Notes: generated by a model not told the origin, from the sequence alone. A stretch of DNA of 64,000 bases from Planococcus donghaensis MPA1U2 (GCF_000189395.1 NZ_AEPB01000064.1:16481-80480); one strand, 5' to 3'. Positions 22,534 through 31,032 are shown, numbered from the stretch's first letter. Numbers and translations: made by a program.

Positions 22534-22905
22534 TTGTTCAATTCGTTTATTTTAGAAATTCCTGACTTGCGCTCTGTATTGCAGCCAAAGGACGTATTGG
22601 GTTGGGAAGTAGTCTATGCGAGAGCTGATTTGGTATTTGGTAAGATCAGTTGGCAAATTTCATCAGATGGTAATTGTTACAGCATTCAAGACCCACGTCT
22701 ATTTCCAGATTATTTGGAGCAGGTGCAAGTCGATTTTAAAATGAATCGAATCGTTTTTTATAAACGAGAAATGTCGGATGAAGAGTTTCATCATTTGGTG
22801 GCGTATATTATAGGGAAAGTGTCCATTTACATCGAACCAAATGAAATGCATTTTATGATTACGCCCCCACGTCACCGTCATCAACGAATGCGCACACGAA
22901 AATAA
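22534..22905 (+). CDS. Conserved-looking hypothetical protein
   Basis: A 123-residue soluble protein from TTG 22534, with ATAGGAGA 7 bases upstream. No signal peptide or membrane helix is seen. It is mixed alpha/beta in appearance, and the tail is strongly basic (PPRHRHQRMRTRK). I do not recognise a family. It stands alone, divergent from the SWIM/SNF2 pair, with its own promoter and terminator. Confidence 0.7.
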   Translation: MFNSFILEIPDLRSVLQPKDVLGWEVVYARADLVFGKISWQISSDGNCYSIQDPRLFPDYLEQVQVDFKMNRIVFYKREMSDEEFHHLVAYIIGKVSIYIEPNEMHFMITPPRHRHQRMRTRK

Positions 22906-22918
22906 TGTAACCGTTTTC

Positions 22919-22964
22919 TAAAGCTTGTGAGCTAGCCATAGTTGGTAGCTGATAGGCTTTTTTA
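22919..22964 (+). terminator. Probable terminator
   Basis: AAAGC...AGCTA / TAGCT...GGCTTT imperfect stem followed by TTTTTT. Confidence 0.6.
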
Positions 22965-23165
22965 TTTCGGAGGGTTTTGAATAGTAATTTGAGGGGGAAT
23001 TAACTTATTAATAATAAATTTTAAACTAACCAAACTGAATCTTAAGAGGTAGTAGAAGATAGAATTAATAGCGTTTTTATTACAAATAAATATTTTTTTG
23101 ATAAAAAATGTGACGAAATAGTTTCTAAAACGTCTAATATATAAGAAAATTCTTATCCCTTTCTA

Positions 23166-23194
23166 TTTTCGAATAGAGGGTTTTATGCTATAAT
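23166..23194 (+). promoter_or_regulatory. Extended -10 promoter for the IDEAL-domain gene
   Basis: TGCTATAAT (TATAAT at 23189-23194) is a consensus extended -10; the -35 region is weak. The 22965-23165 stretch upstream is A+T-rich with no gene. Confidence 0.6.
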
Positions 23195-23239
23195 TAAGGT
23201 AGTCAGAATATTAAAAAAATAAAAAGAGGGGTGATTATA

Positions 23240-23710
23240 ATGTTGCATGTCAAACTTATGAAGCCGTTCTATACGAAGAAAGAAGGGCATCTAGTTAAAT
23301 TTGTGTTTGCTTATCAGTATTTCTCAATTATGAAAGATGACGAGCTGTTCCACTTTATTCCGGTGGAAGGTAAAGAAATTATCGTCAACCTCAATACATT
23401 TCAAGTAGAGAATCTTTCTGAAGTGTTCGTCTTCCAAAAAGGCAATCGCTTTATCCGCTTGCCTCTTTACCAATTGTTGCTGGTGTCTGATATACACAAA
23501 CATCTCCAAGCGATATTGCAGGAAGAAAGGGAAGAAGTCATTGAGGTGAACGACCAAACGAGAAAAGAAGCGACGGATGCCATTCATTTTCTAGAACAGG
23601 CAAACTACAGTCGTATGATTGATGAAGCTTTAAGTTCAGGAGATCGGGCAATGTTTGATGCATTACTGGCTCAGCAACGCGAATCAGAACAATTACATGG
23701 AGGTTTGTAA
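23240..23710 (+). CDS. IDEAL-domain protein
   Basis: A 156-residue soluble protein. Near the C terminus, SRMIDEALSSGDRAMFDALLAQQ (about 127-149) fits the short IDEAL domain of Bacillales proteins such as YpiB. The N-terminal part (1-110) is beta-rich (KFVFAYQYFSIMKDDELFHFIPVEGKEIIVNL) and I do not recognise it. AGAGGGG lies 8 bases before ATG 23240; a GTG at 23231 is too near that site. The IDEAL domain is a probable protein-interaction element of unknown partner. Confidence 0.75.
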   Translation: MLHVKLMKPFYTKKEGHLVKFVFAYQYFSIMKDDELFHFIPVEGKEIIVNLNTFQVENLSEVFVFQKGNRFIRLPLYQLLLVSDIHKHLQAILQEEREEVIEVNDQTRKEATDAIHFLEQANYSRMIDEALSSGDRAMFDALLAQQRESEQLHGGL

Positions 23711-23733
23711 AGTGAATATAGCAGCCTATGGAT

Positions 23734-23772
23734 AAAAACGTCTTTCCGGATCGACAGGGAGAGGCGTTTTTA
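23734..23772 (+). terminator. Terminator after the IDEAL-domain gene
   Basis: AAAAACGtCTttCC / GGgAGaGGCGTTTTT imperfect stem followed by TTTAAA. Confidence 0.75.
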
Positions 23773-23790
23773 AATGCGAAAAAATCCATG

Positions 23791-23831
23791 TTAAAAGCCC
23801 TTTTCCGATAGATTCAGAAAAGAGCTTTTAA
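23791..23831 (-). terminator. Terminator of the small minus-strand unit
   Basis: AAAAGCcCTTTTC / GAAAAGaGCTTTT stem read on the minus strand, ending in TTTTAA. It can also work on the + strand. Confidence 0.6.
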
Positions 23832-23844
23832 ATATCTACGTTAT

Positions 23845-23973
23845 TCATAAGTCACCCCTTACATCAAAGTGTAAAAATTGATAAACAGCATAACTGCTGT
23901 AGAGCCAGCGACTCCGATTGCAAGATCTCCCCAACCTAGTTCTAGTACTTTATCAAAATTCATCATCTTCATC
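23845..23973 (-). pseudogene. Small ORF, possibly a frameshifted hydrophobic peptide gene
   Basis: A 42-codon ORF (MKMMNFDKVLETRLG...) preceded on the minus strand by an excellent AAAAGGAGCGG ribosome site and followed by a terminator. Removing one A from the AAA run at 23940-23942 shifts the frame. It then reads MKMMNFDKVLELGWGDLAIG followed by VAGSTAVMLFINFYTLM and a stop at 23859, a 38-residue peptide with one membrane helix. That alternative looks far more protein-like than the present frame. This could be a mutation, a sequence error or a programmed shift. The rest of the 23711-24230 gap is A+T-rich and holds no other gene. Confidence 0.45.
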
Positions 23974-24230
23974 CGCTCCTTTTATAAAAGTTTTTTTTTG
24001 GAAGATCTTACTGTAAGTTAAGCTGTTTGTTAACTTGTTTTTAGTATAAATGATTGATTTATAATAAACATCGTCCAAAATAACTAAAAATTCTAAAAAA
24101 TAAAATAAAATGATTATTTCTTGTTCTTTTGATCACAATCGGTTGCTGTTCGATTGAACTCTTACAGCGGTATTGGTACATTGAGTCATAGTAATGAAAA
24201 AAGACGAAAATCAGTAAAGGAGTAGATGTT

Positions 24231-25154
24231 GTGAGAACTTTACCAAAACGATTAAAAAAGGGGGATACGGTAGGGGTTATTTCCCCTTCAAGTCCACCAA
24301 ATCAAGAAAACTTAAAAAAAGCATTGCCGTTTTTAGAAGAGCTTGGCTTAAACGTCAAACTTGGCAAGTCTGTTTACGAAGTTAACGGCTATTTGGCTGG
24401 AACAGACGAAGAACGCTTAGCCGATTTGCACGCCATGTTTGAAGACCCTGAAGTGTCCGGCATTTTTTGTGCAGGAGGCGGCTACGGAGCGGCACGATAC
24501 GCAGACCAAATCGATTATGCGATGATCAAAGAAAACCCAAAAGTGTTTTGGGGCTATTCGGATATTACCTTTTTACATACAGCAATCGGCGAATACGCAA
24601 ACTTAGTGACATTTCATGGTTCGATGCTCGCATCAGATGTTGGAAAACCGGAATTCCACGAACGCAGCAGACGTATGTTTGGCCAATTATTTGCACCATT
24701 TGAATTGCATTACACAGAAGAAGTGTCGCCACTTGAAACAGTGGTAGGTGGAGTGGCTCAAGGTGAGCTGGTCGGAGGCAATCTGTCGTTGATTCGCAGT
24801 GCAATTGGCACGAAGTTCGATTTGGACGTAAAAGGCAAGATTTTATTGATTGAAGATGTGGATGAAGAACCGGCTGAAGTGGACGAAATTCTTAATCATT
24901 TGCGTATGGCACGAAAATTTGATGAAGCTGCATGCGTTATTATTGGCGATTTCAAAAATGCTGAACCAAAAAAACGCAAGCCATCATTGACGTTAGAACA
25001 AGTTTTAGACAATTGCTTTAGCGATTTAAAAATCCCGGTTGTCAAAGGCTTTAAAATCGGTCATTGCGAACCGCATTTTTCTGTCCCATTAGGTGCGCTT
25101 GCTAGACTTGATGCGGATGCTAAAACCTTAACCATTCTTCCAGGCGTCGAATAA
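24231..25154 (+). CDS. ykfA: LD-carboxypeptidase (peptidase family S66)
   Basis: Removes the terminal D-alanine from murein tetrapeptides, supporting peptidoglycan recycling; probably cytosolic, as no signal peptide is present. At 307 residues it is typical for LdcA-type enzymes. Residues 108-113 GYSDIT hold the predicted nucleophile Ser110; LLIEDVDEEPAEVDEIL gives the conserved Glu, and GHCEPHFSVPLG the His. GTG start with TAAAGGAGTAG upstream. The next gene, 24 bases on, is an NlpC/P60 endopeptidase, as in the Bacillus ykfABC group. Confidence 0.9.
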   Translation: MRTLPKRLKKGDTVGVISPSSPPNQENLKKALPFLEELGLNVKLGKSVYEVNGYLAGTDEERLADLHAMFEDPEVSGIFCAGGGYGAARYADQIDYAMIKENPKVFWGYSDITFLHTAIGEYANLVTFHGSMLASDVGKPEFHERSRRMFGQLFAPFELHYTEEVSPLETVVGGVAQGELVGGNLSLIRSAIGTKFDLDVKGKILLIEDVDEEPAEVDEILNHLRMARKFDEAACVIIGDFKNAEPKKRKPSLTLEQVLDNCFSDLKIPVVKGFKIGHCEPHFSVPLGALARLDADAKTLTILPGVE

Positions 25155-25178
25155 CAAAACCGAAACGGAGTGAACAGT

Positions 25179-26120
25179 TTGTTGCAGACAGAATCCACGG
25201 CATGGGTATGCAGTGTTCCCGTTGCAACCGTTTGGACCGCCCCAGAAAAAGCGCGCCCAGTCGATGCAAAAGGAATTGGTGCACATTCCAATATCAATAA
25301 CTGGCTACAAAGCATGAGTCCAGAAGACAATCAAGACTTGGTTAATAGCAACCGAATCCAAACACAACTTCTATACGGCGAACCGGTATTGATTGAAGAA
25401 GTAGTAGATGGTTGGGCGAAAATCATTGCACTTTGGCAACCGTGTCAAAAAGATGAGCGAGGCTACCCCGGCTGGGTACCTGTTGATCAATTAAAAGAAG
25501 TCGCAAATTTAGCAGAACTTGGCTTTGCTCGCGTAACGCAAAACAAAGCACAACTTTGGACAGAAGATTTCAAGCCGCTGAAAGTCGTGTCATTTAACAC
25601 GACGCTGCCAGTAAAAGAGATTGGTGAATTTATTCGACTGCAAACGCCGGATGGAGATGCGTTAGTAATGACAGAAGCAGTGGAAATCGTTGACGCTTAC
25701 AACCAAAATCTAAAAGGTAGTGGAGTAGACATCGCTAAGCTCGGTGCGAAGTTTTTGGATTTGCCTTATTTGTGGGCAGGGATGTCGAGTTACGGCTTTG
25801 ATTGTTCAGGCTTTACGTATAATTTAATGAAAGCAAACGGTGTAATTATTTCACGCGATGCGGTAGATCAAGTGTCAGAAGGAAGCGAGATTGATCCACA
25901 GAATGTTGAAGCTTGGCATATAGGGGATGTATTGTTTTTTGCTCACGAAGAAGGCAAAGGAAAAATCCATCACGTCGGCGTGTATTATGGCAATGGGTTA
26001 ATGCTTCATGCGCCGAAGCCTGGGAAGTCAGTAGAAATCATTGAACTGGCTGGGACAAAGCATGAAGTGGAGCTCTGTGCCATTCGTCGATTTACCGAAA
26101 TCGAAGATCACGAAGACTAG
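25179..26120 (+). CDS. ykfC: NlpC/P60 gamma-D-glutamyl-L-diamino acid endopeptidase (YkfC-like)
   Basis: Cleaves the gamma-D-Glu to diamino acid bond in murein peptides. Two bacterial SH3-like segments (about 10-85 and 100-170) precede the NlpC/P60 domain (about 180-300). That domain has the catalytic Cys in DCSGFTYNLM, His in HHVGVYYGNGLMLHAP, and AWHIGDVLFF. No signal peptide is seen, which suits intracellular recycling. The TTG at 25179 has ACGGAG 8 bases before; GTG 25170 overlaps that site. It pairs with the preceding LD-carboxypeptidase. Confidence 0.88.
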   Translation: MLQTESTAWVCSVPVATVWTAPEKARPVDAKGIGAHSNINNWLQSMSPEDNQDLVNSNRIQTQLLYGEPVLIEEVVDGWAKIIALWQPCQKDERGYPGWVPVDQLKEVANLAELGFARVTQNKAQLWTEDFKPLKVVSFNTTLPVKEIGEFIRLQTPDGDALVMTEAVEIVDAYNQNLKGSGVDIAKLGAKFLDLPYLWAGMSSYGFDCSGFTYNLMKANGVIISRDAVDQVSEGSEIDPQNVEAWHIGDVLFFAHEEGKGKIHHVGVYYGNGLMLHAPKPGKSVEIIELAGTKHEVELCAIRRFTEIEDHED

Positions 26121-26154
26121 AATAAAAGCAGCGAAAAGCAGTGTTTCTTTAAAG

Positions 26155-26183
26155 GTGAAATGGAAGTCAATTTGTGCTATAAT
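26155..26183 (+). promoter_or_regulatory. Promoter for the YkvS-like gene
   Basis: GTGAAA (26155-26160), 17-bp spacer and TATAAT (26178-26183) with the extended TG (TGCTATAAT). Confidence 0.65.
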
Positions 26184-26220
26184 AGACAGATAGCGTTTTA
26201 AAAAGAGAGGCGTGGTATTG

Positions 26221-26448
26221 ATGGCTTTCCAACCCCATGAAAAAGAAGTATCAGAATTCGTAGCGGCGCGCTACATAGGCGAATGGATTTCTTTCACTCG
26301 TAACGGCGTCGATGTTAACGGCACCATCTTTAAAATTATGGACAACTCGGTGATTGTTGAAATTTCACCAGAAGACGCAAAAGAAATTGGTGCGGCATCC
26401 AACATGACCGTAATTTCACATAAGAAATATCGCATTATCGAAGCATAA
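26221..26448 (+). CDS. DUF2187 (YkvS-like) small protein
   Basis: A 75-residue soluble protein. The segment GEWISFTRNGVDVNGTIFKIMDNSVIVEIS followed by VISHKKYRIIE matches the small SH3/KOW-like YkvS family of Bacillales, function unknown. AAAGAGAGG lies about 10 bases before ATG 26221; an in-frame GTG at 26212 is nearer the site and less likely. Single-gene unit with promoter and terminator. Confidence 0.8.
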   Translation: MAFQPHEKEVSEFVAARYIGEWISFTRNGVDVNGTIFKIMDNSVIVEISPEDAKEIGAASNMTVISHKKYRIIEA

Positions 26449-26460
26449 TTCGATAAAGAA

Positions 26461-26490
26461 AAGGCTGCTCCTCGTGAGCAGTCTTTTTTT
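26461..26490 (+). terminator. Intrinsic terminator after the YkvS-like gene
   Basis: GGCTGCTC / GAGCAGTC with loop CTCGT followed by seven T residues. The first repeat array begins about 75 bases further on. Confidence 0.92.
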
Positions 26491-26565
26491 GTTTGGATTT
26501 TTTTAGGGAGTTGTTGCTATGTGAATGAAATAGAGATCTCATGTGAACTTGAGTGAAATATGGGA

Positions 26566-26990
26566 GGGTTCATGTAAAAGGGTGAAAAGTTCATGTAAAG
26601 AGCTCAAAAGTTCGGGTAAGAGGATGAAAAGTTGCTGTAAGAGCCTGGATTCATGTAAAGAAGTAAAAGTTCAGGTAAGGGTGAAAAAAGTTCATGTAAG
26701 GGCCAGAAAAGTTCGGGTAAGAGGAGGAAAAGTTGCTGTAAGAGCCTGGATTCATGTAAAGAAGAGAAAAGTTCATGTAAAGAAGAGAAAAGTTCAGGTA
26801 AGAGTGAAAAAAGTTCATGTAAAGAGCTCAAAAGTTCGGGTAAGAGGAGGGAAAGTTGCTGTAAGAGCATGTATTCATGTAAAGAAATGAAAAGTTTAGG
26901 TAAGAGTGAAAAAAGTTCATGTAAGGGCCCGAAAAGTTCATGTAAAAATATAAAAAATCCATGTAAAAGCCAAAAAAGTTCAACTAAAAC
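26566..26990 (+). repeat. Tandem 21-bp repeat array 1
   Basis: About 20 units of core AAAAGTTCATGTAA followed by a variable 6-7 nt tail; dominant spacing is 21 bp. Units differ in fixed ways (TTCATG, TTCGGG, TTGCTG, TTCAGG) and recur in a set order. The TTGCTG unit occurs at 26631, 26732 and 26855, spacings of 101 and 123 bp, so the array is built from a five-unit super-repeat. The last three units are degenerate. Because 21 is divisible by three, long open frames cross it on both strands; these lack start-site support and are not called genes. 26991-27156 shows no other feature. Confidence 0.95.
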
Positions 26991-27156
26991 AAAAATTCAT
27001 CATACCCATAACAACACGCCAACCCGGCTGCTATGCCTTTTGACTCAAACGATTGAAATATTGAAGAATGTACCAGCTAATGCGTTCCAAAGATGACACT
27101 TTTTTGGTAAAGTATAGTGAAGCAGAACGTCAATTGCCTTGAAAGGAACTATACGC

Positions 27157-27849
27157 ATGATATCCGACTTCAAATTCTGGCACTTTTTCCCGAGACAAGG
27201 ACAACTTATACATAATATAAAAACGACGGAAATGCGCGATGTGAACAAGCGCATTGCCTGGATTTTTGCGATTGGCCTAATGGTATTCGCAATGAGTGAG
27301 ATCTGGGGGATGAATACAGATTCACTGACGCCGATTTTAGCAGCAGGAATGTGGGATGCTTATACATTAGCTCGCTGGACCTCACTTGTAGGGACGCTTC
27401 TTTGGGCAGGCTTTTATTTGGCTTTCCATCTGTACGGAGCGGCTTTTTTGTTCAATAAATTCATCAAAATAGCATGGCGCGCCGCACTTATTATGCAGCT
27501 CTACGTTGTTGCGTTGTTAATTATTGAAAAAGGATTGCTTTTCTTATTGTTTGCGTTGACCGGCTATACGATGTCTGTGTCACTTTTCTCGTTTGGTCCG
27601 ATTGCGGCTACTTTTTTGGAACACGATTTTTTGATTTATTTCTTTAATCAATTGACGCTTTTCACGTCACTTATCATTGCGGTGCAATACCGATTTATCC
27701 GCAGCTTTACAAAAATTAACCCGAAACTGATTTTATTTGGCTTAATCATGCTCCACATATTGGCGGCGTTATTTGTCGCCTCGTTTAGTTTGATTCCAAC
27801 AGATGATATGCTGAGCGGTTTTATGGATGGAGGGAGTCTCTTTGAATAG
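27157..27849 (+). CDS. Integral membrane protein, unknown
   Basis: A 230-residue protein with about six membrane helices (near 33-53, 78-100, 108-130, 132-160, 170-190, 198-220). The ATG at 27157 is supported by GAAAGGAACT upstream. The next gene, encoding an HlyD-like protein, begins at TTG 27842, 8 bases before this stop, so the two are translationally coupled. This suggests a two-component envelope complex. I do not recognise the family. Confidence 0.8.
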   Translation: MISDFKFWHFFPRQGQLIHNIKTTEMRDVNKRIAWIFAIGLMVFAMSEIWGMNTDSLTPILAAGMWDAYTLARWTSLVGTLLWAGFYLAFHLYGAAFLFNKFIKIAWRAALIMQLYVVALLIIEKGLLFLLFALTGYTMSVSLFSFGPIAATFLEHDFLIYFFNQLTLFTSLIIAVQYRFIRSFTKINPKLILFGLIMLHILAALFVASFSLIPTDDMLSGFMDGGSLFE

Positions 27850-29140
27850 ATTTTATTTTGTTGGGTTATCTATCGCAGTAGTGGCTTTTTTAACGGCTAA
27901 TGGACTGTTGATGTTTGGCGAAAAAAGCATTTTGCCGAAAAGTGTTTATGTTAGCGAGTATGAACAAGCCTACACCGGTACATACACCATTGATTTGTTT
28001 AAAGAAGCATTGACAGTACCACAAGAAACGATAGACATTTATGTGCAAGACCATGAAGCGCTTCAGCAGTGGACGGTTCAAGAAGGCGACAGTGTAACTG
28101 CCGGATCAGAACTCGCTGTATTAAATGAAGCGGAAACGGCTGATCAGCGAGCGGTATGGGAAACGCAGAAAATTGCGCTCGAAGGTCAGCGCAACGAAGT
28201 CCAAAGTTCGTTGACGTCGCTTCAACAAGCGAAAGCTGCTCAAGGTGGAGTGGTCTCGCGAGATGCCTCTAATAATTCGCAAATAACGAATGAAGATGAG
28301 GATGTCATTGATTTTGATGTAAATGTTTCAGTTGGTGTCGCAGTGCCGCAAGATGGCTCATACGATGCCGGAATCGCTCAAGCTGAACAAGAACTTGCTT
28401 CGATCGAAACACAATTAGCGGTATTAGAAGCGCAATTAGCGCAAAGTCTTTCAACTCCATCACTCATCAGCCCGGTAGACGGCGTGGTATCCAAAATCAA
28501 CCGAGAAACAGAACCGCTGAGTATTGAGATTTATTCGAATGAAAAAATATTCCTCAGCTATGTACTTGAAGACGAATGGCCGTTGGTTCAAGTAGCAGAT
28601 CCAGTCAACATTCAAGGAGAAGGCATTGAGGGAATTGCTAAAGGAACCGTTCAAAGTGTTTCAGAAATGCCTGCTGAAGAATCTAGATGGCTAGAAGCTT
28701 ATCATCAATTAGAACCACACGAGCAAAACAATCCGTTAGCGTATTACGAAATACGAATCGCTGTAGAGTTGCCGGTCGAAAACAAATTGCCTTTTGGCAG
28801 TAACGTCAACACGGCTATCACGTTAGAAACAGCTGAAAATGCGGTTGCTCTTCGGACACCATGGCTGTTCGATTATGACGGAGAAGTTGGAAAAACGCAT
28901 ACCTTGAACATCGATGGTCGACCAAAAACGGTGCCTGTTACTGCTGAGTTTGAAAAAGGTGCGAAAGCAGTACTAGCAGAAGGTCCTGAAGCTGGCGCCA
29001 TCGTGATTCACGAAGAAAAACTTGAACATTTTGTTGCGCCGCCGAAAGTCTTTATGCCTTTCCCGATTCGCCAACCTGATTTTGAAGTCGCCAAAAACAC
29101 ATATTGGCGTGCGTATGTTGAATATTTACTGGCACGTTAA
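27842..29140 (+). CDS. Membrane-fusion (HlyD)-like protein
   Basis: A 432-residue protein with an N-terminal membrane anchor (about 4-22). A lipoyl-like half (QQWTVQEGDSVTAGSELAVLNEAE), two coiled-coil segments (about 95-125 and 180-205) and the returning half STPSLISPVDGVVSKINRETEPL follow, the fold order of membrane fusion proteins. The C-terminal beta domains include KLPFGSNVNTAITLE. No ATPase or transporter gene follows, which is unusual. The TTG at 27842 has GGAGGGAG 5-6 bases upstream. The role is probably assembling an envelope complex with the preceding membrane protein. Confidence 0.78.
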   Translation: MNRFYFVGLSIAVVAFLTANGLLMFGEKSILPKSVYVSEYEQAYTGTYTIDLFKEALTVPQETIDIYVQDHEALQQWTVQEGDSVTAGSELAVLNEAETADQRAVWETQKIALEGQRNEVQSSLTSLQQAKAAQGGVVSRDASNNSQITNEDEDVIDFDVNVSVGVAVPQDGSYDAGIAQAEQELASIETQLAVLEAQLAQSLSTPSLISPVDGVVSKINRETEPLSIEIYSNEKIFLSYVLEDEWPLVQVADPVNIQGEGIEGIAKGTVQSVSEMPAEESRWLEAYHQLEPHEQNNPLAYYEIRIAVELPVENKLPFGSNVNTAITLETAENAVALRTPWLFDYDGEVGKTHTLNIDGRPKTVPVTAEFEKGAKAVLAEGPEAGAIVIHEEKLEHFVAPPKVFMPFPIRQPDFEVAKNTYWRAYVEYLLAR

Positions 29141-29153
29141 TGGATCTACTCAA

Positions 29154-29180
29154 CCCGAAAGCTGCTGCTTTCGGGTTTTT
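29154..29180 (+). terminator. Intrinsic terminator
   Basis: CCCGAAAG / CTTTCGGG with 6-nt loop followed by TTTTT. Confidence 0.92.
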
Positions 29181-29273
29181 AGCTGATTTAACAGCGAGAC
29201 AACTGGGTTAATTTGGAGCAGGCAATAGTGTACGATAGATGAAGCAAAAGAAAAATGGACGGGAGTGTACGTG

Positions 29274-29543
29274 ATGGAAGAAACGGATTGGCGTTTTAAA
29301 ATAGCTCACCGAGAAGCATGGATTGGCGTAGGGTTAGCCCTATTTAATTTTATTTGGTGGTTTGGTTTTGCATATGGTTTAGGCTCGCGTCCAGTTGAAG
29401 AGTATAGCTATATTTTTGGCTTGCCAGATTGGTTTTTTTATAGTTGCGTTGTTGGCTTTTTGCTGATCTGCGTGTTGGTGATTGTCATCGTAAAATTCTT
29501 TTTCACGGAAGTCCCATTTGATGAAGAGGAGGAGATCCGATGA
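29274..29543 (+). CDS. DUF997 (YhdT-like) membrane protein
   Basis: An 89-residue protein with two membrane helices (about 17-38 and 54-77) and an acidic tail. YhdT-family proteins are typically encoded just before panF, as here, where its TGA overlaps the panF ATG (ATGA). Probably an accessory subunit of the symporter. GGGAG lies 8 bases before ATG 29274; GTG 29271 or 29265 are less likely. Confidence 0.85.
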   Translation: MEETDWRFKIAHREAWIGVGLALFNFIWWFGFAYGLGSRPVEEYSYIFGLPDWFFYSCVVGFLLICVLVIVIVKFFFTEVPFDEEEEIR

Positions 29544-30994
29544 ATTACGCAGTATTGGTTCCAATGCTTGCCTTTTTAGTGATTATCTTTTTTATTGGTT
29601 ATTGGTCAAGCCGTAAACTATCGGCGTCTTCCAACTTTATTAGCGATTATTTTCTAGGCGGACGGGAACTGGGTGGATTTGTACTTGCGATGACAATGGT
29701 TGCGACATACGGCAGTGCCTCAAGTTTTCTTGGTGGTCCCGGAACAGCTTATACGATGGGCTTTGGGTGGGTACTCCTTGCCATGGCGCAAGTTGTAACC
29801 GGCTATTTCGTCTTGATGATTCTTGGGAAAAAATACGCCATCATGGCACGTCGCTACAAAGCAGTCACGATGATTGATTTTCTAAAAGCACGGTACAATA
29901 GCACAATTGTGGTATTGTTATCGGCTTTTAGCATTATCGTTTTCTTGTTTTCTGCGATGGCGGCGCAATGGATTGGAGGCGCAAGACTCGTTGAATCATT
30001 AACCGGCTTATCGTATAACTCAGCTTTGTTTTTATTTGCGATTAGCGTGTTGGTATATGTCACGATCGGTGGGTTTCGCGCGGTTGCCTTAACCGATGCT
30101 GTGCAAGGAGCAGTAATGCTCGTCGGAACACTTGTCCTATTGATCGCTGTTATTATCGCGGGTGGTGGAATTCCGAATATCGTCAACGATTTGATCAATG
30201 AAAACCCGAACTTGGTTACACCATACGGCGCAGATGGCAATTTGACGACCGCTTATGTCTCGTCATTTTGGATACTGGTTGGCGTCGGCGTTGTCGGCTT
30301 GCCACAAATTGCGGTGCGCGCCATGTCTTATAAAAATTCACGGTCGATGCATCGGGCATTAATTATCGGCACAATTGTTACCGGATTTATTATGCTCAAT
30401 ATGCATTTAATCGGTGTTTTTGCACGTCCGGTTATGCCGGGAATCGAAATTGGCGACAAAGTCATTCCGCTTATTGCGCTAGAAACTTTGCCGCCATGGG
30501 TTGCAGGAATCGTGCTCGCGGCTCCAATGGCTGCAATTATGTCGACCGTCGATTCGCTGTTGTTACTTGTCAGTTCGTCGATTGTTAAAGATGTTTACTT
30601 GAATTACATCAAACCCGATGCCACGATGAAAACCATTAAACGGATCTCGTTTGGTGTTACAGGCATACTTGGAGTTATTGTTTTCTTACTTGCTTTAAAT
30701 CCACCAGAGCTGCTGATTTTCTTGAATTTATTCGCATTTGGCGGGTTAGAAGCGGCGTTTATTTGGCCGATTGTTCTTGGGTTGTATTGGAAGTGGGGCA
30801 ATAAATACGGAGCGATTGCTTCAATGGCGACGGGGATTTTCAGCTATATCGCCATTCATTTTTACAATATCGAATACGGCAATTTGTTCGGCGTACATAC
30901 GGTGACGGTGCCAGTGTTGTTGTCACTTGCAGCTTTTATCGCCTTTAGCTTATTAATCAATAGAAAAGCGTATCAATACAATATAATAAAATAA
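29540..30994 (+). CDS. panF: Sodium/pantothenate symporter
   Basis: A 484-residue member of the sodium:solute symporter family, taking up pantothenate with Na+. About 13 membrane helices are evident. The segments SSNFISDYFLGGRELGGFVLAMTMVATYGSASSFLGGPG and TLPPWVAGIVLAAPMAAIMSTVDSLLLLVSSSIVKDVY are typical of PanF-type SSS proteins. The coupled DUF997 gene supports the pantothenate assignment. A hairpin, not a clear terminator, follows. Confidence 0.9.
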   Translation: MNYAVLVPMLAFLVIIFFIGYWSSRKLSASSNFISDYFLGGRELGGFVLAMTMVATYGSASSFLGGPGTAYTMGFGWVLLAMAQVVTGYFVLMILGKKYAIMARRYKAVTMIDFLKARYNSTIVVLLSAFSIIVFLFSAMAAQWIGGARLVESLTGLSYNSALFLFAISVLVYVTIGGFRAVALTDAVQGAVMLVGTLVLLIAVIIAGGGIPNIVNDLINENPNLVTPYGADGNLTTAYVSSFWILVGVGVVGLPQIAVRAMSYKNSRSMHRALIIGTIVTGFIMLNMHLIGVFARPVMPGIEIGDKVIPLIALETLPPWVAGIVLAAPMAAIMSTVDSLLLLVSSSIVKDVYLNYIKPDATMKTIKRISFGVTGILGVIVFLLALNPPELLIFLNLFAFGGLEAAFIWPIVLGLYWKWGNKYGAIASMATGIFSYIAIHFYNIEYGNLFGVHTVTVPVLLSLAAFIAFSLLINRKAYQYNIIK

Positions 30995-31027
30995 AGACTT
31001 CTCTGCGGAGGGGCGAAAAGAGGTCTT
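30994..31027 (+). promoter_or_regulatory. Hairpin enclosing the ribosome site of the EamA gene
   Basis: AAGACTTCT (30994-31002) pairs with AGAGGTCTT (31019-31027) with one G-T pair. The 3' arm contains AGAGG (31019-31023), the probable ribosome site of the next gene, and the 5' arm touches the panF stop codon. No T-run follows. Confidence 0.55.
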
Positions 31028-31032
31028 GGCGA

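Noticed and set aside
26543-27096. Long open frames rich in Lys, Ser and Cys on the + strand (and Leu-rich on the - strand) across repeat arrays 1 and 2
   Set aside because: They arise because the 21-bp period is a multiple of three. The frames have no convincing ribosome site, differ between arrays, and exist on both strands at once.
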